DNA from: Neobacillus sp. PS3-34
GTDB taxonomy: Bacteria; Bacillota; Bacilli; Bacillales; Cytobacillaceae
Assembly (NCBI RefSeq): GCF_030915465.1
Contig: NZ_CP133267.1
Coordinates: 372,001-436,000 of the forward strand
DNA: 64,000 nucleotides
Direction: 5' to 3'
Positions 36,993-45,469 of this stretch are shown here, piece by piece (the first letter of the stretch is position 1; each line of letters opens with the position of its first letter). A program made the translations under genes and the position numbers. The notes beneath the pieces were generated by a model that had not been told where the DNA came from, searched no databases, and saw only the letters and a program-made list of their open reading frames with translations.

Positions 36993-38328
36993 TCTCGATA
37001 TAATAGGAAACGGCTGTTACCGCCAATTTTTCCTCACGTGCCTCAATCATAACCAGGCCCTGGGATTCCCACTTTGTTTTTTCGCGTTTTTTAAATAACA
37101 TTTGCTGCTGTGCAATACTTTTCAGCATCGCCGACTGAACATCAGTCGGCTCTTCTTTTATACTCCTCAGAAGTGTTTGATCCTCGATTCCTACCATGAA
37201 AAATAAATGCCTTTGTCTTAGCCTCTTTAAATAAGCCAAAGCATTTTCTTCATGGAGAAAGGAACGCACTTCACTGAATAATAACAAAAGGCTCCGTTTC
37301 TTTTGGACCATTTCCAAATAACGAAGGACTGCTGCATAGTTGGATTCAGCTGCATCCACCTTCAGATTATAAATGGCTTGGAGGATGGTCTGCAAATGGG
37401 CCATCCCTTTGGCTGGAGGCACAAATACTTGAATCTCCCTGGAAAAAGCCAGCACAGAAACATAGTCTCCTTTTTGAAGAGCAGCTGCAGTAACCGTCAT
37501 CGCAGCTTCGAGCACCTTTTCAAGACGGTTCCCCTTTGACAATTCTGCCCCCATCATCCTGCCGCAATCAATCAGAATCGTAATATATTTACCATGCTCA
37601 GGCTCATAATCGTTGGTCATGACTTCCTGCAGCTTGGCCGTTTGGCGCCAGTTGATCTTTCTTGGATCATCCCCTACCACATAGCTTCTGATTTTTGCAA
37701 AATCGCCAACGCCACTCCGATGTTTTCTGATTTTCAGGCCTTCGTGGACCAAATATTTTTGCGCATTCTCTAAATACTGCTTTGTCTCTGTTAAATCCGG
37801 AATGACTTTGACCGAATCAGCCATTCCAACTGTTGTTTGTTTTTCCCAAAGACCCAGCGTACTTTTGTACCGAAAAAATAGCTTGTTTATATCATATTCC
37901 CCTCTAACTAAAGCAACCGTCTCATATAAAATCGCTGCTGTGGATCGCTCTTCGATCGCCCCGGTGACTGGAAAAGGCGCATCAAATGACTGTGGCGTTC
38001 CATCCATCAGCCGATAAACAGTAGCATGCCTTGAGCTATTGTTCACTTCAAGCTTCACCGTATAGGCAATGCCTCTTTCCATTTCAGCCGAAATGGTCCG
38101 CTTAAAGGAAAGCTCACTTTTCCTTGGCGAGAAGAGCAAATCCGCCAAACTCACCAATAGAACAGCCACATCAACGGTTATAACAAATCCCCATGGTATA
38201 CCAAAGATTGTCCCTATCAGTAAGACAAGAGAAAGCAGGAGGAAAATCAACATCAGCCGTTTCGTTGGCAGTATCCCTCTATCTTGGAACAGGAACCGAG
38301 CCCACAAGTTCTTCAATGATTTGGTCAA
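36970..38328 (-). CDS. DUF58 domain protein (YeaD-like, vWA fold)
   Basis: A 452-residue protein. Two membrane helices (LMLIFLLLSLVLLIGTIFG, then GFVITVDVAVLLVSLADLL) are followed by a long soluble region. The DUF58 motif is GVGDFAKIRSYVVGDDPRKI with NWRQTAK, and a vWA/MIDAS-like domain starts ITILIDCGRMMG. Such proteins partner MoxR ATPases. The TTG at 38328 has GGAGGGAG ahead of it and overlaps the MoxR 3' end by 50 bases; an ATG 25 codons later would also fit. It is the last gene of the operon. Confidence 0.9.
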   Translation of the reverse strand: MTKSLKNLWARFLFQDRGILPTKRLMLIFLLLSLVLLIGTIFGIPWGFVITVDVAVLLVSLADLLFSPRKSELSFKRTISAEMERGIAYTVKLEVNNSSRHATVYRLMDGTPQSFDAPFPVTGAIEERSTAAILYETVALVRGEYDINKLFFRYKSTLGLWEKQTTVGMADSVKVIPDLTETKQYLENAQKYLVHEGLKIRKHRSGVGDFAKIRSYVVGDDPRKINWRQTAKLQEVMTNDYEPEHGKYITILIDCGRMMGAELSKGNRLEKVLEAAMTVTAAALQKGDYVSVLAFSREIQVFVPPAKGMAHLQTILQAIYNLKVDAAESNYAAVLRYLEMVQKKRSLLLLFSEVRSFLHEENALAYLKRLRQRHLFFMVGIEDQTLLRSIKEEPTDVQSAMLKSIAQQQMLFKKREKTKWESQGLVMIEAREEKLAVTAVSYYIEIMNQNLL

Positions 38329-39207
38329 CGGTCGCTCCCTCCAATTCTACATGCGGGGATAACTGAATGCGGTGCCTTAAAGCTGGTTTGGCCACCATTT
38401 TGATATCATCCGGTGTAACATAATTCCGTCCGGCAAGGTAGGCCCATGATTGTGCCGCTTTTCCGATGGAGATCCCTGCCCTAGTACTTGCACCAAAACG
38501 GATGGATTCCGAGTTCCGTGTTTTTCTTACGATTTGCATCAGATAATCCAAAACATTGTCCCCTAGTGTAACTTGCCCGATCTCTTTTTTAATTGCAGCA
38601 AAGGTCTCCAAATCCAGAAATGCTGAAACCGGGCTTTCGCTTAAACGATCTTCAATTACCTGCTTTAAGACATTTTTTTCTTCTTCAAATGAAGGGAATT
38701 CAATTTGAAGCTTAAATAGGAAACGGTCCTGCTGTGCTTCTGGCAATGGATATGTACCTTCAAATTCAATCGGATTTTGTGTGGCGACAACAAAAAACAC
38801 CTCCGAAAGCGGATAGGTTTTCCCCTGGATGGTCACTTGCTTTTCTTCCATTGCCTCTAGAAGAGCGGCTGTGTTTTTGCTGGTGTCCTGTTTATTTCAT
38901 CTGCCAAAAGGATATTTGTGAAGATAGGTCCTTTAAGTGTTTGAAAGGTCCCTTCCTTCATGTTGTAAATCATGCTTCCCGTGATATCACTTGGAAGCAG
39001 GTCAGGAGTAAACTGAATCCGTTTAAAATCTCCGCCCAACAGGTCTGCAAGTGTCCTTACCATTTTCGTTTTTCCTGTTCCTGGCACACCTTCAAGAAGG
39101 ACATGGCCTCCTGCTAAAACAGCTGCCAAAAGGAGCCTGAGATTCAGGCTTTGACCCAAAATAAGTTCCTCATATTTATTTAAAAAAGATGATAATTCTG
39201 TCCTCAT
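38279..39207 (-). pseudogene. MoxR-family AAA ATPase, one frameshift
   Basis: A 309-codon MoxR-type AAA+ chaperone. Walker A is GVPGTGKT, Walker B is NILLADEINRTPAKTQ, sensor 1 is VVATQNPIEFEGTYPLPEAQ (the MoxR signature) and sensor 2 follows GASTRAGISIGKAAQSWAYL. ATG at 39207 overlaps the DUF4350 stop by four bases. Near 38869-38871 the coding strand reads CAGCCGC where CAGGCCGC is needed (KTQAALLEAMEEKQ), so one G at a GGCC site is missing. It is thought to assemble or activate vWA/DUF58 protein complexes. Confidence 0.92.
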
Positions 39208-40334
39208 CCTTCGTCCACCTCTTTCCTTAATCGATCCAGTTTTCTCGACCATAACAAGAATTCCTGCTTCGTTAGTTTTTCTTTGCCAAGCACAGTGATT
39301 AAACCGTCAAGAAATGCACGTATTTCCTTCTGCGGCATTTTAAGCCCCTTCCGTTCCAAAAAGCCCGAAACGTTTTGCCACTCTGTTCCGTATGGTATGC
39401 CCCATCGCTCTTGAAGGAGTAGCTTTACATAGTCGGACTGGATCAATAATGAATCATGATAGCGTTTGCCGCGGAGATACCAGGCAGCCATGGCACGAAG
39501 CCCTTCATCGCTGAAACGGACCGTCTCTTCCCTTGGAATAAAAATAGGGCCAAAGCGCTTTCCGTTGTACCATAGCCAGAGAATCACCAATAATAACCCT
39601 TGCAGCACCATCAATAGAAACCACTGTGGATATACCGTCAACATTGTTGGAGCATTCTGTTCTCCATGCATGTACTCGTCAAATAAAATCGACTCTGTTT
39701 TCCCTTCTTTTAAAAGTGCCAAAATGAGCGGTAAATGATCGTCTTTCAGAATCGTCCCGTTCGCCATCCATTCCGGTGCTACTGACGCAATTAATTGCCC
39801 TTTGCCGATTGGCCTTTTAAGCGAAATTACACCATTATTATCATGGAACAATACTATATCTCCCTTTTGAGGGACCAGCCTTTTAGAGGAATGGACATCC
39901 GCAAAAAACATTTTAGAATTCCGATCATATACCCTTTCAGAAGTTTCGCCTTTTTTAACCGTATCCGCTTTAAGGTCAAACATCTTGTCCGGATTTTCTT
40001 TCAATAGCAAAATCGTGTTACCGGCTTCCATAAAATCGACATATGCCTTCATTTCCTTCTTTTCAGGAAGAAATGATGGTTCTGCCATTACAAGCAATTT
40101 TTTATTCCTGCTTTTTGAAAGTAAATCAGGGGTGTGTGTCCACTTCGAAACATCCGTTTCCTTGTCCAAATATGTATAAATTGCCTTTAAACCCGTGGGC
40201 GAAGGAGAAGAAGTGACATAGTCCGGATAATACTGTACTTTTGGCGAATAAGCGAAATAGCTAATGATAATGAAAAGTGTCAGCAGGACGGCAAACCATA
40301 TCCAGGCTTGCTTGGTTGATCGCTGTGTTTTCAA
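39204..40334 (-). CDS. DUF4350 domain membrane protein
   Basis: A 376-residue protein with an N-terminal membrane helix (AWIWFAVLLTLFIIISYFAY), an extracytoplasmic DUF4350-type Rossmann-like region with SILFDEYMHGEQNAPTM, and a second helix near residue 240 (WFLLMVLQGLLLVILWLWYN) before a cytoplasmic tail. It overlaps the upstream DUF4129 gene and the downstream MoxR gene by four bases each, so translation of the three is coupled. The DUF4129-DUF4350-MoxR-DUF58 arrangement is typical; the function is unknown, with cell-envelope assembly a reasonable guess. Confidence 0.88.
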   Translation of the reverse strand: MKTQRSTKQAWIWFAVLLTLFIIISYFAYSPKVQYYPDYVTSSPSPTGLKAIYTYLDKETDVSKWTHTPDLLSKSRNKKLLVMAEPSFLPEKKEMKAYVDFMEAGNTILLLKENPDKMFDLKADTVKKGETSERVYDRNSKMFFADVHSSKRLVPQKGDIVLFHDNNGVISLKRPIGKGQLIASVAPEWMANGTILKDDHLPLILALLKEGKTESILFDEYMHGEQNAPTMLTVYPQWFLLMVLQGLLLVILWLWYNGKRFGPIFIPREETVRFSDEGLRAMAAWYLRGKRYHDSLLIQSDYVKLLLQERWGIPYGTEWQNVSGFLERKGLKMPQKEIRAFLDGLITVLGKEKLTKQEFLLWSRKLDRLRKEVDEG

Positions 40335-40996
40335 TTGCGGTCCGCCCTCCTTTCACCCTGAGGCTGAATTGGTTCATTTTCCTCGAACCATTCCATCGCC
40401 GCAGACCGGAACTGAAGGTATTCATCTCTTTGTACCTTCCTCTCCCCATATGTAACTTCATCAAAAAAAGAAGCGAGGAGATAAAACCTGTCTGCATATT
40501 GCTGATTTACCTTTCGGAGTTCATCATAGTACTCCCAATTTGTTTTCCATATCCTCGCTGTAAGCCATTCCTTTTCATCAAAGTATAGAAGCAGCGCCAA
40601 AAACAGGTGGCGGGTGGAGAGTGTATACTCCCCAGCACCTTCCTGGTTGTCCGCTTCCGTTAAATGCCTCTGATAGGACCAATTCATTTCTTCCCTGGAT
40701 TTTAGCGGTTTCTGGTTCCGCAGCAGTCGATTCCTTTTCCTATTGCGGATAATAAGAAATGCTGCCAGCGAAAGACCGATGATTACCACTGCAATCGCGA
40801 TAATCATTATGGGTACAGCAGCGCTACCAGCCGGCTCGAAGGAAGGAAACCATTTTTCCAAATGGTCTGCCAGCCATTTCTGCGCTTTATCCCACCAGAT
40901 TTCAAATATGCTTTTACCACCTTTATGGTAGACTGTATATTCTTTTTTGCTTAAAATATTTTCAAGCTCTTCCCGCGCATTTTTGCTATTAAGCAT
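40331..40996 (-). CDS. DUF4129 domain protein
   Basis: A 221-residue protein with one central membrane helix (VPIMIIAIAVVIIGLSLAAF) and a C-terminal cytoplasmic DUF4129 region (STRHLFLALLLYFDEKEWLT, YADRFYLLASFFDEVTYGER). ATG at 40996 follows AGGTGATG; two earlier start codons in frame (41005, 41002) are too near the Shine-Dalgarno. No transglutaminase core is attached, unlike larger DUF4129 proteins. It is second in the operon and overlaps DUF4350. Confidence 0.85.
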   Translation of the reverse strand: MLNSKNAREELENILSKKEYTVYHKGGKSIFEIWWDKAQKWLADHLEKWFPSFEPAGSAAVPIMIIAIAVVIIGLSLAAFLIIRNRKRNRLLRNQKPLKSREEMNWSYQRHLTEADNQEGAGEYTLSTRHLFLALLLYFDEKEWLTARIWKTNWEYYDELRKVNQQYADRFYLLASFFDEVTYGERKVQRDEYLQFRSAAMEWFEENEPIQPQGERRADRN

Positions 40997-41019
40997 AATC
41001 ATCACCTAACTGAAATAGG

Positions 41020-41946
41020 TTATTCATTTATTAGAGTCGGAGTTTCGTAATCCTCAATCATCGCTTTCAAGTCATCTGCATCATGCCTTGTTTTCAGATC
41101 AAGGTACATAACCCCATATCCTACTGAGAAAAACAGGGTCGTAAATAAGCTTACTATATTTGAAATGATGGATAATAATACGCTGTTACCTAAAACAGGC
41201 AGAAATGACGTTTGGACGCCAAAACTAAAAATGGAGATAATTAAGTAAAATACAATAAACATCCCCATCATCTTCCAGGTGCGTTTTTTAGTAAGCCTCC
41301 AGCTCCTTGTCAGTCCAGGGGAGTTTTTATCAAGTACAACAGAGCCAAAGTAAAAGCTCCACTTGGTTAATAAAAGCCCGATACCAATCGCAAAACCAAA
41401 AAATAGAATAATAGCTAAAACGATGCCAAAAATAGGGTTTATAACCGAGGCAATCCCTCCTGAAAAAGCAATGGCAAGTATCGGAATAACAATCATCCCA
41501 ATAGCAATCAAGGCAAATAACAGCGTACTTCCAAGCATCGGCCAAAACCGTGAAAATGCTTGTTTGATAAGAGAACGGACAGTATATTCCTCATTTTTAC
41601 GAATATGGTCGACCGCAAACAAAATCGCGGCTTCAGCAACGGGATACAAAATAAAACCGAGCAGACCCGTTACTACAAGTCCAATGTCTGCGCTAATATT
41701 TCCTGCATCGAATGATCCTGTGTTTTGATAACCTGAAAGAAGTTTTTCATACCAACTGCCGCCACTCCCCATCTGTCTGAAAAAATTCATCCCGGAAGCT
41801 AGCTGGACAATCGCTTCAAGCAAATAAACCGGCCCCATTAAGATTAAAAAAATCATGAAAAAGTCCTTAAAATGGCTCTTAGTTAAACTGAAGGTATGAT
41901 CCAGAATTTCACCAAATCTCTTTGGCTTTATAAACTTTGCATCCAA
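41020..41946 (-). CDS. Multi-pass membrane protein (glycerophosphodiesterase membrane-domain-like)
   Basis: A 308-residue protein with about six hydrophobic helices (DFFMIFLILMGPVYLLEAIV, GSTLLFALIAIGMIVIPILA and others). The start KFIKPKRFGEILDHTFSLTK is the typical opening of the DUF7544/DUF7847 or GPDP membrane-domain group. LTRSWRLTKKRTWKMMGMFI is a conserved cytoplasmic loop. The start is TTG at 41946 with GGGGGA seven bases ahead. It is the first gene of the five-gene MoxR operon. Its specific role is unknown. Confidence 0.8.
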   Translation of the reverse strand: MDAKFIKPKRFGEILDHTFSLTKSHFKDFFMIFLILMGPVYLLEAIVQLASGMNFFRQMGSGGSWYEKLLSGYQNTGSFDAGNISADIGLVVTGLLGFILYPVAEAAILFAVDHIRKNEEYTVRSLIKQAFSRFWPMLGSTLLFALIAIGMIVIPILAIAFSGGIASVINPIFGIVLAIILFFGFAIGIGLLLTKWSFYFGSVVLDKNSPGLTRSWRLTKKRTWKMMGMFIVFYLIISIFSFGVQTSFLPVLGNSVLLSIISNIVSLFTTLFFSVGYGVMYLDLKTRHDADDLKAMIEDYETPTLINE

Positions 41947-42172
41947 ATTGCAATCCCCCTAAATATACATTTTTAATATGACCTATTTTAACATTATTCT
42001 TATATCCATAGAGTGAAAATGTGTAAAAAAAAGTAAGTGGAAACTTCCTCCTGCTGTAGATCCAAATGCCTGTTACATCTCGGAATTTGTCAGGATTTGT
42101 CGACTTGAAAGGCAGAATATTAGAATCATTTTGTGCCAATAAGGTCATACTGGAAATAAAAAGGAAAATAGC

Positions 42173-42639
42173 ATGGTAGGATTAATTATTTCAATCATAG
42201 TTTTTATCTTTGTTGCTTTTAAAACGAATAAACGGCTGACCAAGAATCAAATTGTCCACATTTGGAGTTTTTGTTTTGGTTTTCAGCAATGCTTTGATGT
42301 GTTCATTAACTTTAAATATCACGGATACTGGTATTTCAGCCATCAAATTGACTGGGCCTGCTCCCTTACCTTCTTTTAACTCCAGCTGCTGCAGTGACTT
42401 TCTTGAGCCACTACCCCTTAATGGCAAGTCTGAAGAAACGTATAACATATGTGATTTTTTGGACTTTAGGGATCGTGCTTTATGAATGGATAGCCTTACT
42501 ACCTGAACCATGGGGATTTTTCAATTATGGCTGGTGGACAGTCTGGCATGCAGCAATCATCGATCCCCTTCTCTTTTTTATCTTAATAAAGTACTATCGG
42601 TGGATTTGCAAGCTGGAGCGAGAAGCTGTTGAGGTGTGA
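42173..42639 (+). pseudogene. CBO0543-family membrane protein, one frameshift
   Basis: The repaired frame gives about 155 residues with four membrane helices. It starts MVGLIISIIVFIFVAFKTNK, keeps the family text QIVHIWSFCFGFQQCFDVFI and HGYWYF, and ends WTVWHAAIIDPLLFFILIKY. ATG at 42173 follows AAGGA. At 42354-42356 TGGGCC should be TGGGGCC, which gives QIDWGLLPYLLLTPAAAVTF. The family is common in spore formers and has no known function. The indel lies at a GGCC site. Confidence 0.8.
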
Positions 42640-42756
42640 GACTGTTTTTGGGAGGCAGACGCAGCTCCTTTGTTCAGGAATCATATTTTTCTAAGAAGGT
42701 TATATTAAATACGAGCAATTTACGATTGCTCAATCCTTCGTCGGGAGTGATGTATC

Positions 42757-42951
42757 ATGGCAAGAAACAAACTTTTGGTTCCTGGTGCAGACAACGCTCT
42801 GAATCAGATGAAAGAAGAAATCGCCAGCGAGTTTGGAGTTCAACTTGGTGCTGATACGACCGCACGAGCCAACGGTTCAGTCGGAGGCGAAATGACAAAA
42901 CGCCTTGTCGCCTATGCTGAACAATCTTTACGAAATCAGCAGGGCCGATAA
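42757..42951 (+). CDS. Small acid-soluble spore protein, alpha/beta type
   Basis: A 64-residue alpha/beta-type SASP that coats spore [23 protein letters not shown] contains the GPR protease cleavage site (between the E and I of EIASEFG). The second DNA-binding block is [19 protein letters not shown]. It begins [14 protein letters not shown] at 42757 follows GGGAGTGATG. A terminator lies 15 bases behind the stop. It should be expressed in the forespore from a sigma-G promoter, which I did not identify. Confidence 0.96.
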   Translation: MARNKLLVPGADNALNQMKEEIASEFGVQLGADTTARANGSVGGEMTKRLVAYAEQSLRNQQGR

Positions 42952-42964
42952 ACTGCGGTTTCGT

Positions 42965-43008
42965 AAAAAAGGGTGTCCCAAATTTTGGGCACCCTTTTGA
43001 GGTGCAAA
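42965..43008 (+). terminator. SASP terminator; also left copy of a 45-bp inverted repeat
   Basis: GGGTGTCCCAAATTTTGGGCACCC followed by TTTT is a strong terminator. The same block in inverse orientation, somewhat diverged, occurs at 44667-44715, so the pair brackets the DUF2975/YozG cassette. Confidence 0.8.
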
Positions 43009-43082
43009 CATTGCAAATCACATCACATTTTTTGTCACTAATATCAATGGAATTCTCTGAGTAAATAACATCAATAACCGCA

Positions 43083-43113
43083 AAGAAGGGATAGCTTAAT
43101 CGCTATCCCTTCA
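43083..43113 (-). terminator. Hairpin behind the YozG gene
   Basis: GAAGGGATAGC-GATTAA-GCTATCCCTTC, a perfect 11-bp stem, followed by only three T residues on the minus strand. It is the probable end of the DUF2975/YozG transcript. Confidence 0.55.
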
Positions 43114-43167
43114 TCTTAATTTCACTAACTAATCCCGTTGGTTGAAGAAAATTGTTGAATGTTTTTA

Positions 43168-43383
43168 TTAAGTGTTTTCGTCGCTTTTGTACTCCAAAAT
43201 ATCACCTGGTTGACAATCCAAAGTCTTACATATCGCTTCTAATGTTGAAAAACGAACCGCTTTTGCTTTCCCATTTTTCAGAATGGAAAGATTCGCCATC
43301 GTAATCCCAACCCTCCCCGAAAGCTCCGTTACGCTCATTTTTCGTTTTGCTAACATCACATCAATATTTATAATAATTGACAT
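43168..43383 (-). CDS. XRE/Cro-type regulator, YozG-like
   Basis: A 71-residue single HTH protein (MSIIINIDVMLAKRKMSVTE, then LSGRVGITMANLSILKNGKA, then KTLDCQPGDILEY). It is the short Cro/C1 type regularly encoded behind DUF2975 membrane proteins. ATG at 43383 follows GAGGTGGAGG. It begins 10 bases after the stop of the adjacent DUF2975 gene, so one transcript is likely. It probably regulates this operon. Confidence 0.92.
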   Translation of the reverse strand: MSIIINIDVMLAKRKMSVTELSGRVGITMANLSILKNGKAKAVRFSTLEAICKTLDCQPGDILEYKSDENT

Positions 43384-43393
43384 ATCCTCCACC

Positions 43394-43885
43394 TCAGACC
43401 GTTAAATCATTTTCTGTTTTTATGTTAATCGCTTCTTGTAAAAGTTTTTGGAGAACAGCAGCAAAAACGGCGATCACCATAGAGGCGAAAATAATGACCA
43501 ATCCGATTGGTATGAAACTTGGAGGGTCAACTCTTTTCGCCATAAGATAGTAGAGTGGCATACCTAGCAGGTACAAGGTACTAATCGTGATGGCACAGTA
43601 TTTTATATTCTTTAAAGCCTTTACCGATAATTCCGAGAACGCTTGGTTCTTATCAATATAGCTTAAAAGTTTAAAAGCTTGATACAGAGCAAAGTAAAAG
43701 GGTATCGCTGCCGCGTACATATCGATTAAAACGAGAGATTTCATATAAGCAATATCTGGATACAATTCTCCAGCAAAATTCCCGATCTTAGGCACCAAAA
43801 ATATGCACAATGCAAGAACTGGGATTCCTATAAAAATAACAGCTAGCTTTAAAAAGAGTGTCGTAACTTGTTTCATAAAAAGCAC
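43394..43885 (-). CDS. DUF2975 membrane protein (second)
   Basis: A 163-residue protein with four membrane helices (FLKLAVIFIGIPVLALCIFL, then YAAAIPFYFALYQAFKLLSY, ALKNIKYCAITISTLYLLGM and IPIGLVIIFASMVIAVFAAV). YIDKNQAFSELSVKALKNIK is the conserved loop of the family. ATG at 43885 follows GAGGTG. It is a paralogue of the preceding gene and is linked to a YozG-type regulator. A two-membrane-protein plus HTH module of this sort is known in Bacillus without an assigned role. Confidence 0.9.
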   Translation of the reverse strand: MLFMKQVTTLFLKLAVIFIGIPVLALCIFLVPKIGNFAGELYPDIAYMKSLVLIDMYAAAIPFYFALYQAFKLLSYIDKNQAFSELSVKALKNIKYCAITISTLYLLGMPLYYLMAKRVDPPSFIPIGLVIIFASMVIAVFAAVLQKLLQEAINIKTENDLTV

Positions 43886-43928
43886 CTCGTTAAGTAAATT
43901 TTACCGAAACGTTAATCATTTTTTGGTT

Positions 43929-44393
43929 TTAATTCAAGGATGTTATTAATGGCTTTTGAAGTGCGTCCACAATGGCTGTGATGATACTTGTTGCTAAAAT
44001 ACCCATTAGACATAATGATATAGGACCTGCTGCATCATCACCTGTTACTTTAGCAAGCACCTTTAAGCTTACTATTCCTAACAAAATGAGGAAAATGACT
44101 GTAAAAGCACATTTCTTTATAATCTTCAAAGATTTAAGGGATAATTCAGAGAAAGCATTGTTCTTTTCGATGTAGGTTAATAGTTTATATGCTTGATACA
44201 ACGCAACAGAAAACGCAATACAGAATCCGTATGCACATACTAAAAAGGGGATTAGGAAGTAAGCCGTATCTGGATGTACTCTTGCATCTCTAACGGATAT
44301 CTCAGGCAACCAGATACACAAAGCAAGCACTGCAATTCCAGCCAGAAAAATAATTATCTTTAAAAAAGTGGTTGAACCTCGTTTAACATTCAT
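43929..44393 (-). CDS. DUF2975 membrane protein (first)
   Basis: A 154-residue paralogue of the next gene with the same four-helix layout and loop (YIEKNNAFSELSLKSLKIIK). ATG at 44393 follows GAGGTG. The two genes are separated by 43 bases and share the order of helices and the conserved loop, so they arose by tandem duplication and may form a heteromeric complex. First gene of the operon. Confidence 0.88.
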   Translation of the reverse strand: MNVKRGSTTFLKIIIFLAGIAVLALCIWLPEISVRDARVHPDTAYFLIPFLVCAYGFCIAFSVALYQAYKLLTYIEKNNAFSELSLKSLKIIKKCAFTVIFLILLGIVSLKVLAKVTGDDAAGPISLCLMGILATSIITAIVDALQKPLITSLN

Positions 44394-44608
44394 TTAAAAC
44401 ACCTCACTTATTTAATGACAACATGATTTTATCATATTATTTATTGTTTTACGATAAATTCATATTGTTTTTTATTATATTATTATTGTTATTGAAATAT
44501 CCTTTTAATTTCAACAAAAATAAAAAGCATTTCTCATTAGAGAAATAGTATGCGAATTCTTGCTTGAATTTAAAGAAAAATACCAAAGAGTGCAGTAATA
44601 CCAAGGAA

Positions 44609-44640
44609 ATAAAAAACGTGAATTCATGTGTGAATTCACG
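44609..44640 (-). terminator. Terminator facing the repeat arrays
   Basis: On the minus strand CGTGAATTCA-CACA-TGAATTCACG is followed by TTTTTTATT. The nearest minus-strand gene upstream is hpt, more than 800 bases away, so hpt transcripts may run through both 52-bp arrays before ending here. Confidence 0.7.
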
Positions 44641-44666
44641 CTAAAAATGTATTGTGGAATTAAAAC

Positions 44667-44715
44667 TTTGCACCTCAAAAGGGAACCCGTTACAAATTTG
44701 GGACACCATTTTTTC
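44667..44715 (-). repeat. Right copy of the 45-bp inverted repeat
   Basis: Reverse complement shares GGTGTCCCAAATTT and CCCTTTTGAGGTGCAAA with 42965-43008. The central bases differ, so its hairpin is imperfect. Confidence 0.7.
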
Positions 44716-44759
44716 TATAAAGGGCGGAGAGTGAAAATGTCCATTATAGGGCCTCCTTC

Positions 44760-45175
44760 GGACAAAAACTCTCTTGTAGAGTGCCGAACTGTCCGATAAA
44801 AGACGTCTATTGGACATTACCTCTCTTGTAGGATGGCCAACTGTCCAATAAAAGCACTCTATTAGACATTACCTCTCTTGTAGAGTGCCGAACTGTCCAA
44901 TAAAAGACGTCTATTGGACATTACCTCTCTTGTAGGATGGCCAACTGTCCAATAAAAGACGTCTATTGGACATTACCTCTCATGTAGGATGGCCAACTGT
45001 CCAATAAAAGCACTCTATTGGACATTACCTCTCTTGTAGGATGGCCAACTGTCCAATAAAAGACGTCTATTGGACATTACCTCTCTTGTAGGATGGCCAA
45101 CTGTCCAATAAAAGCACTCTATTAGACAAAACCTCTCTTGTAGATTGGCCAACTGTCCAATAAAAGCACTCTATT
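44760..45175. repeat. Tandem array A: eight units of exactly 52 bp
   Basis: Units start at 44760, 44812, 44864, 44916, 44968, 45020, 45072 and 45124, with a partial ninth at 45176. Each contains CTCTCTTGTAG, then AACTGTCCAATAAAAG, and the unit junction makes a hairpin, GTCCAATA...TATTGGAC. Units mix two loop variants (AGACGTC or AGCACTC) and two spacer variants (GAGTGCCGAACTG or GGATGGCCAACTG) in different combinations. No protein frame can be conserved, as 52 is not a multiple of three. Confidence 0.95.
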
Positions 45176-45197
45176 AGACAAAACCTCCAAGGTGAAG

Positions 45198-45436
45198 CGG
45201 AAAATTGTCTTTCATAAGTCCTATGAATGCCAAAAAATCCACCCGAATACGGAAAATGTTGTTCATCAACCCAATGAAGACCAAAACACTCAACCTGAAC
45301 ACGGAAAATGTTCTTCATCAACCATATGAAGGACAAAACACTACACCTGAACACGGAAAATGTTCTTCATCAACCCTATGAAAGACAAAACACTCAACCT
45401 GAACACGGAAAATGTGCTTCATAGCTTTTTGAAAAG
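45198..45436. repeat. Tandem array B: four units plus a partial, also exactly 52 bp
   Basis: CGGAAAAT begins at 45198, 45250, 45302, 45354 and 45406. The unit holds the hairpin TTCTTCAT-CAACCCT-ATGAAGGAC and then AAAACACTCAACCTGAACA. The first unit is most diverged. The sequence is unrelated to array A, which ends 22 bases before it, yet the period is the same. Confidence 0.93.
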
Positions 45437-45469
45437 TCACTCTGAATAAATATCTACATTCTCAACAAA

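Noticed and set aside
42252..42485. A separate gene in the third frame of the CBO0543 region
   Set aside because: The family text lies in the other two frames and is joined by one base, so this frame is a shadow.
45067..45354. A minus-strand open frame of 95 codons across arrays A and B
   Set aside because: Pure repeat translation (repeated CFYWTVGQS-like and VECFGLHWV-like blocks) crossing two unrelated arrays.
44760..45436. A CRISPR array as the explanation of arrays A and B
   Set aside because: Whole units repeat with no unique spacers, the period is too short for repeat plus spacer with variable spacers, and no cas genes are near.
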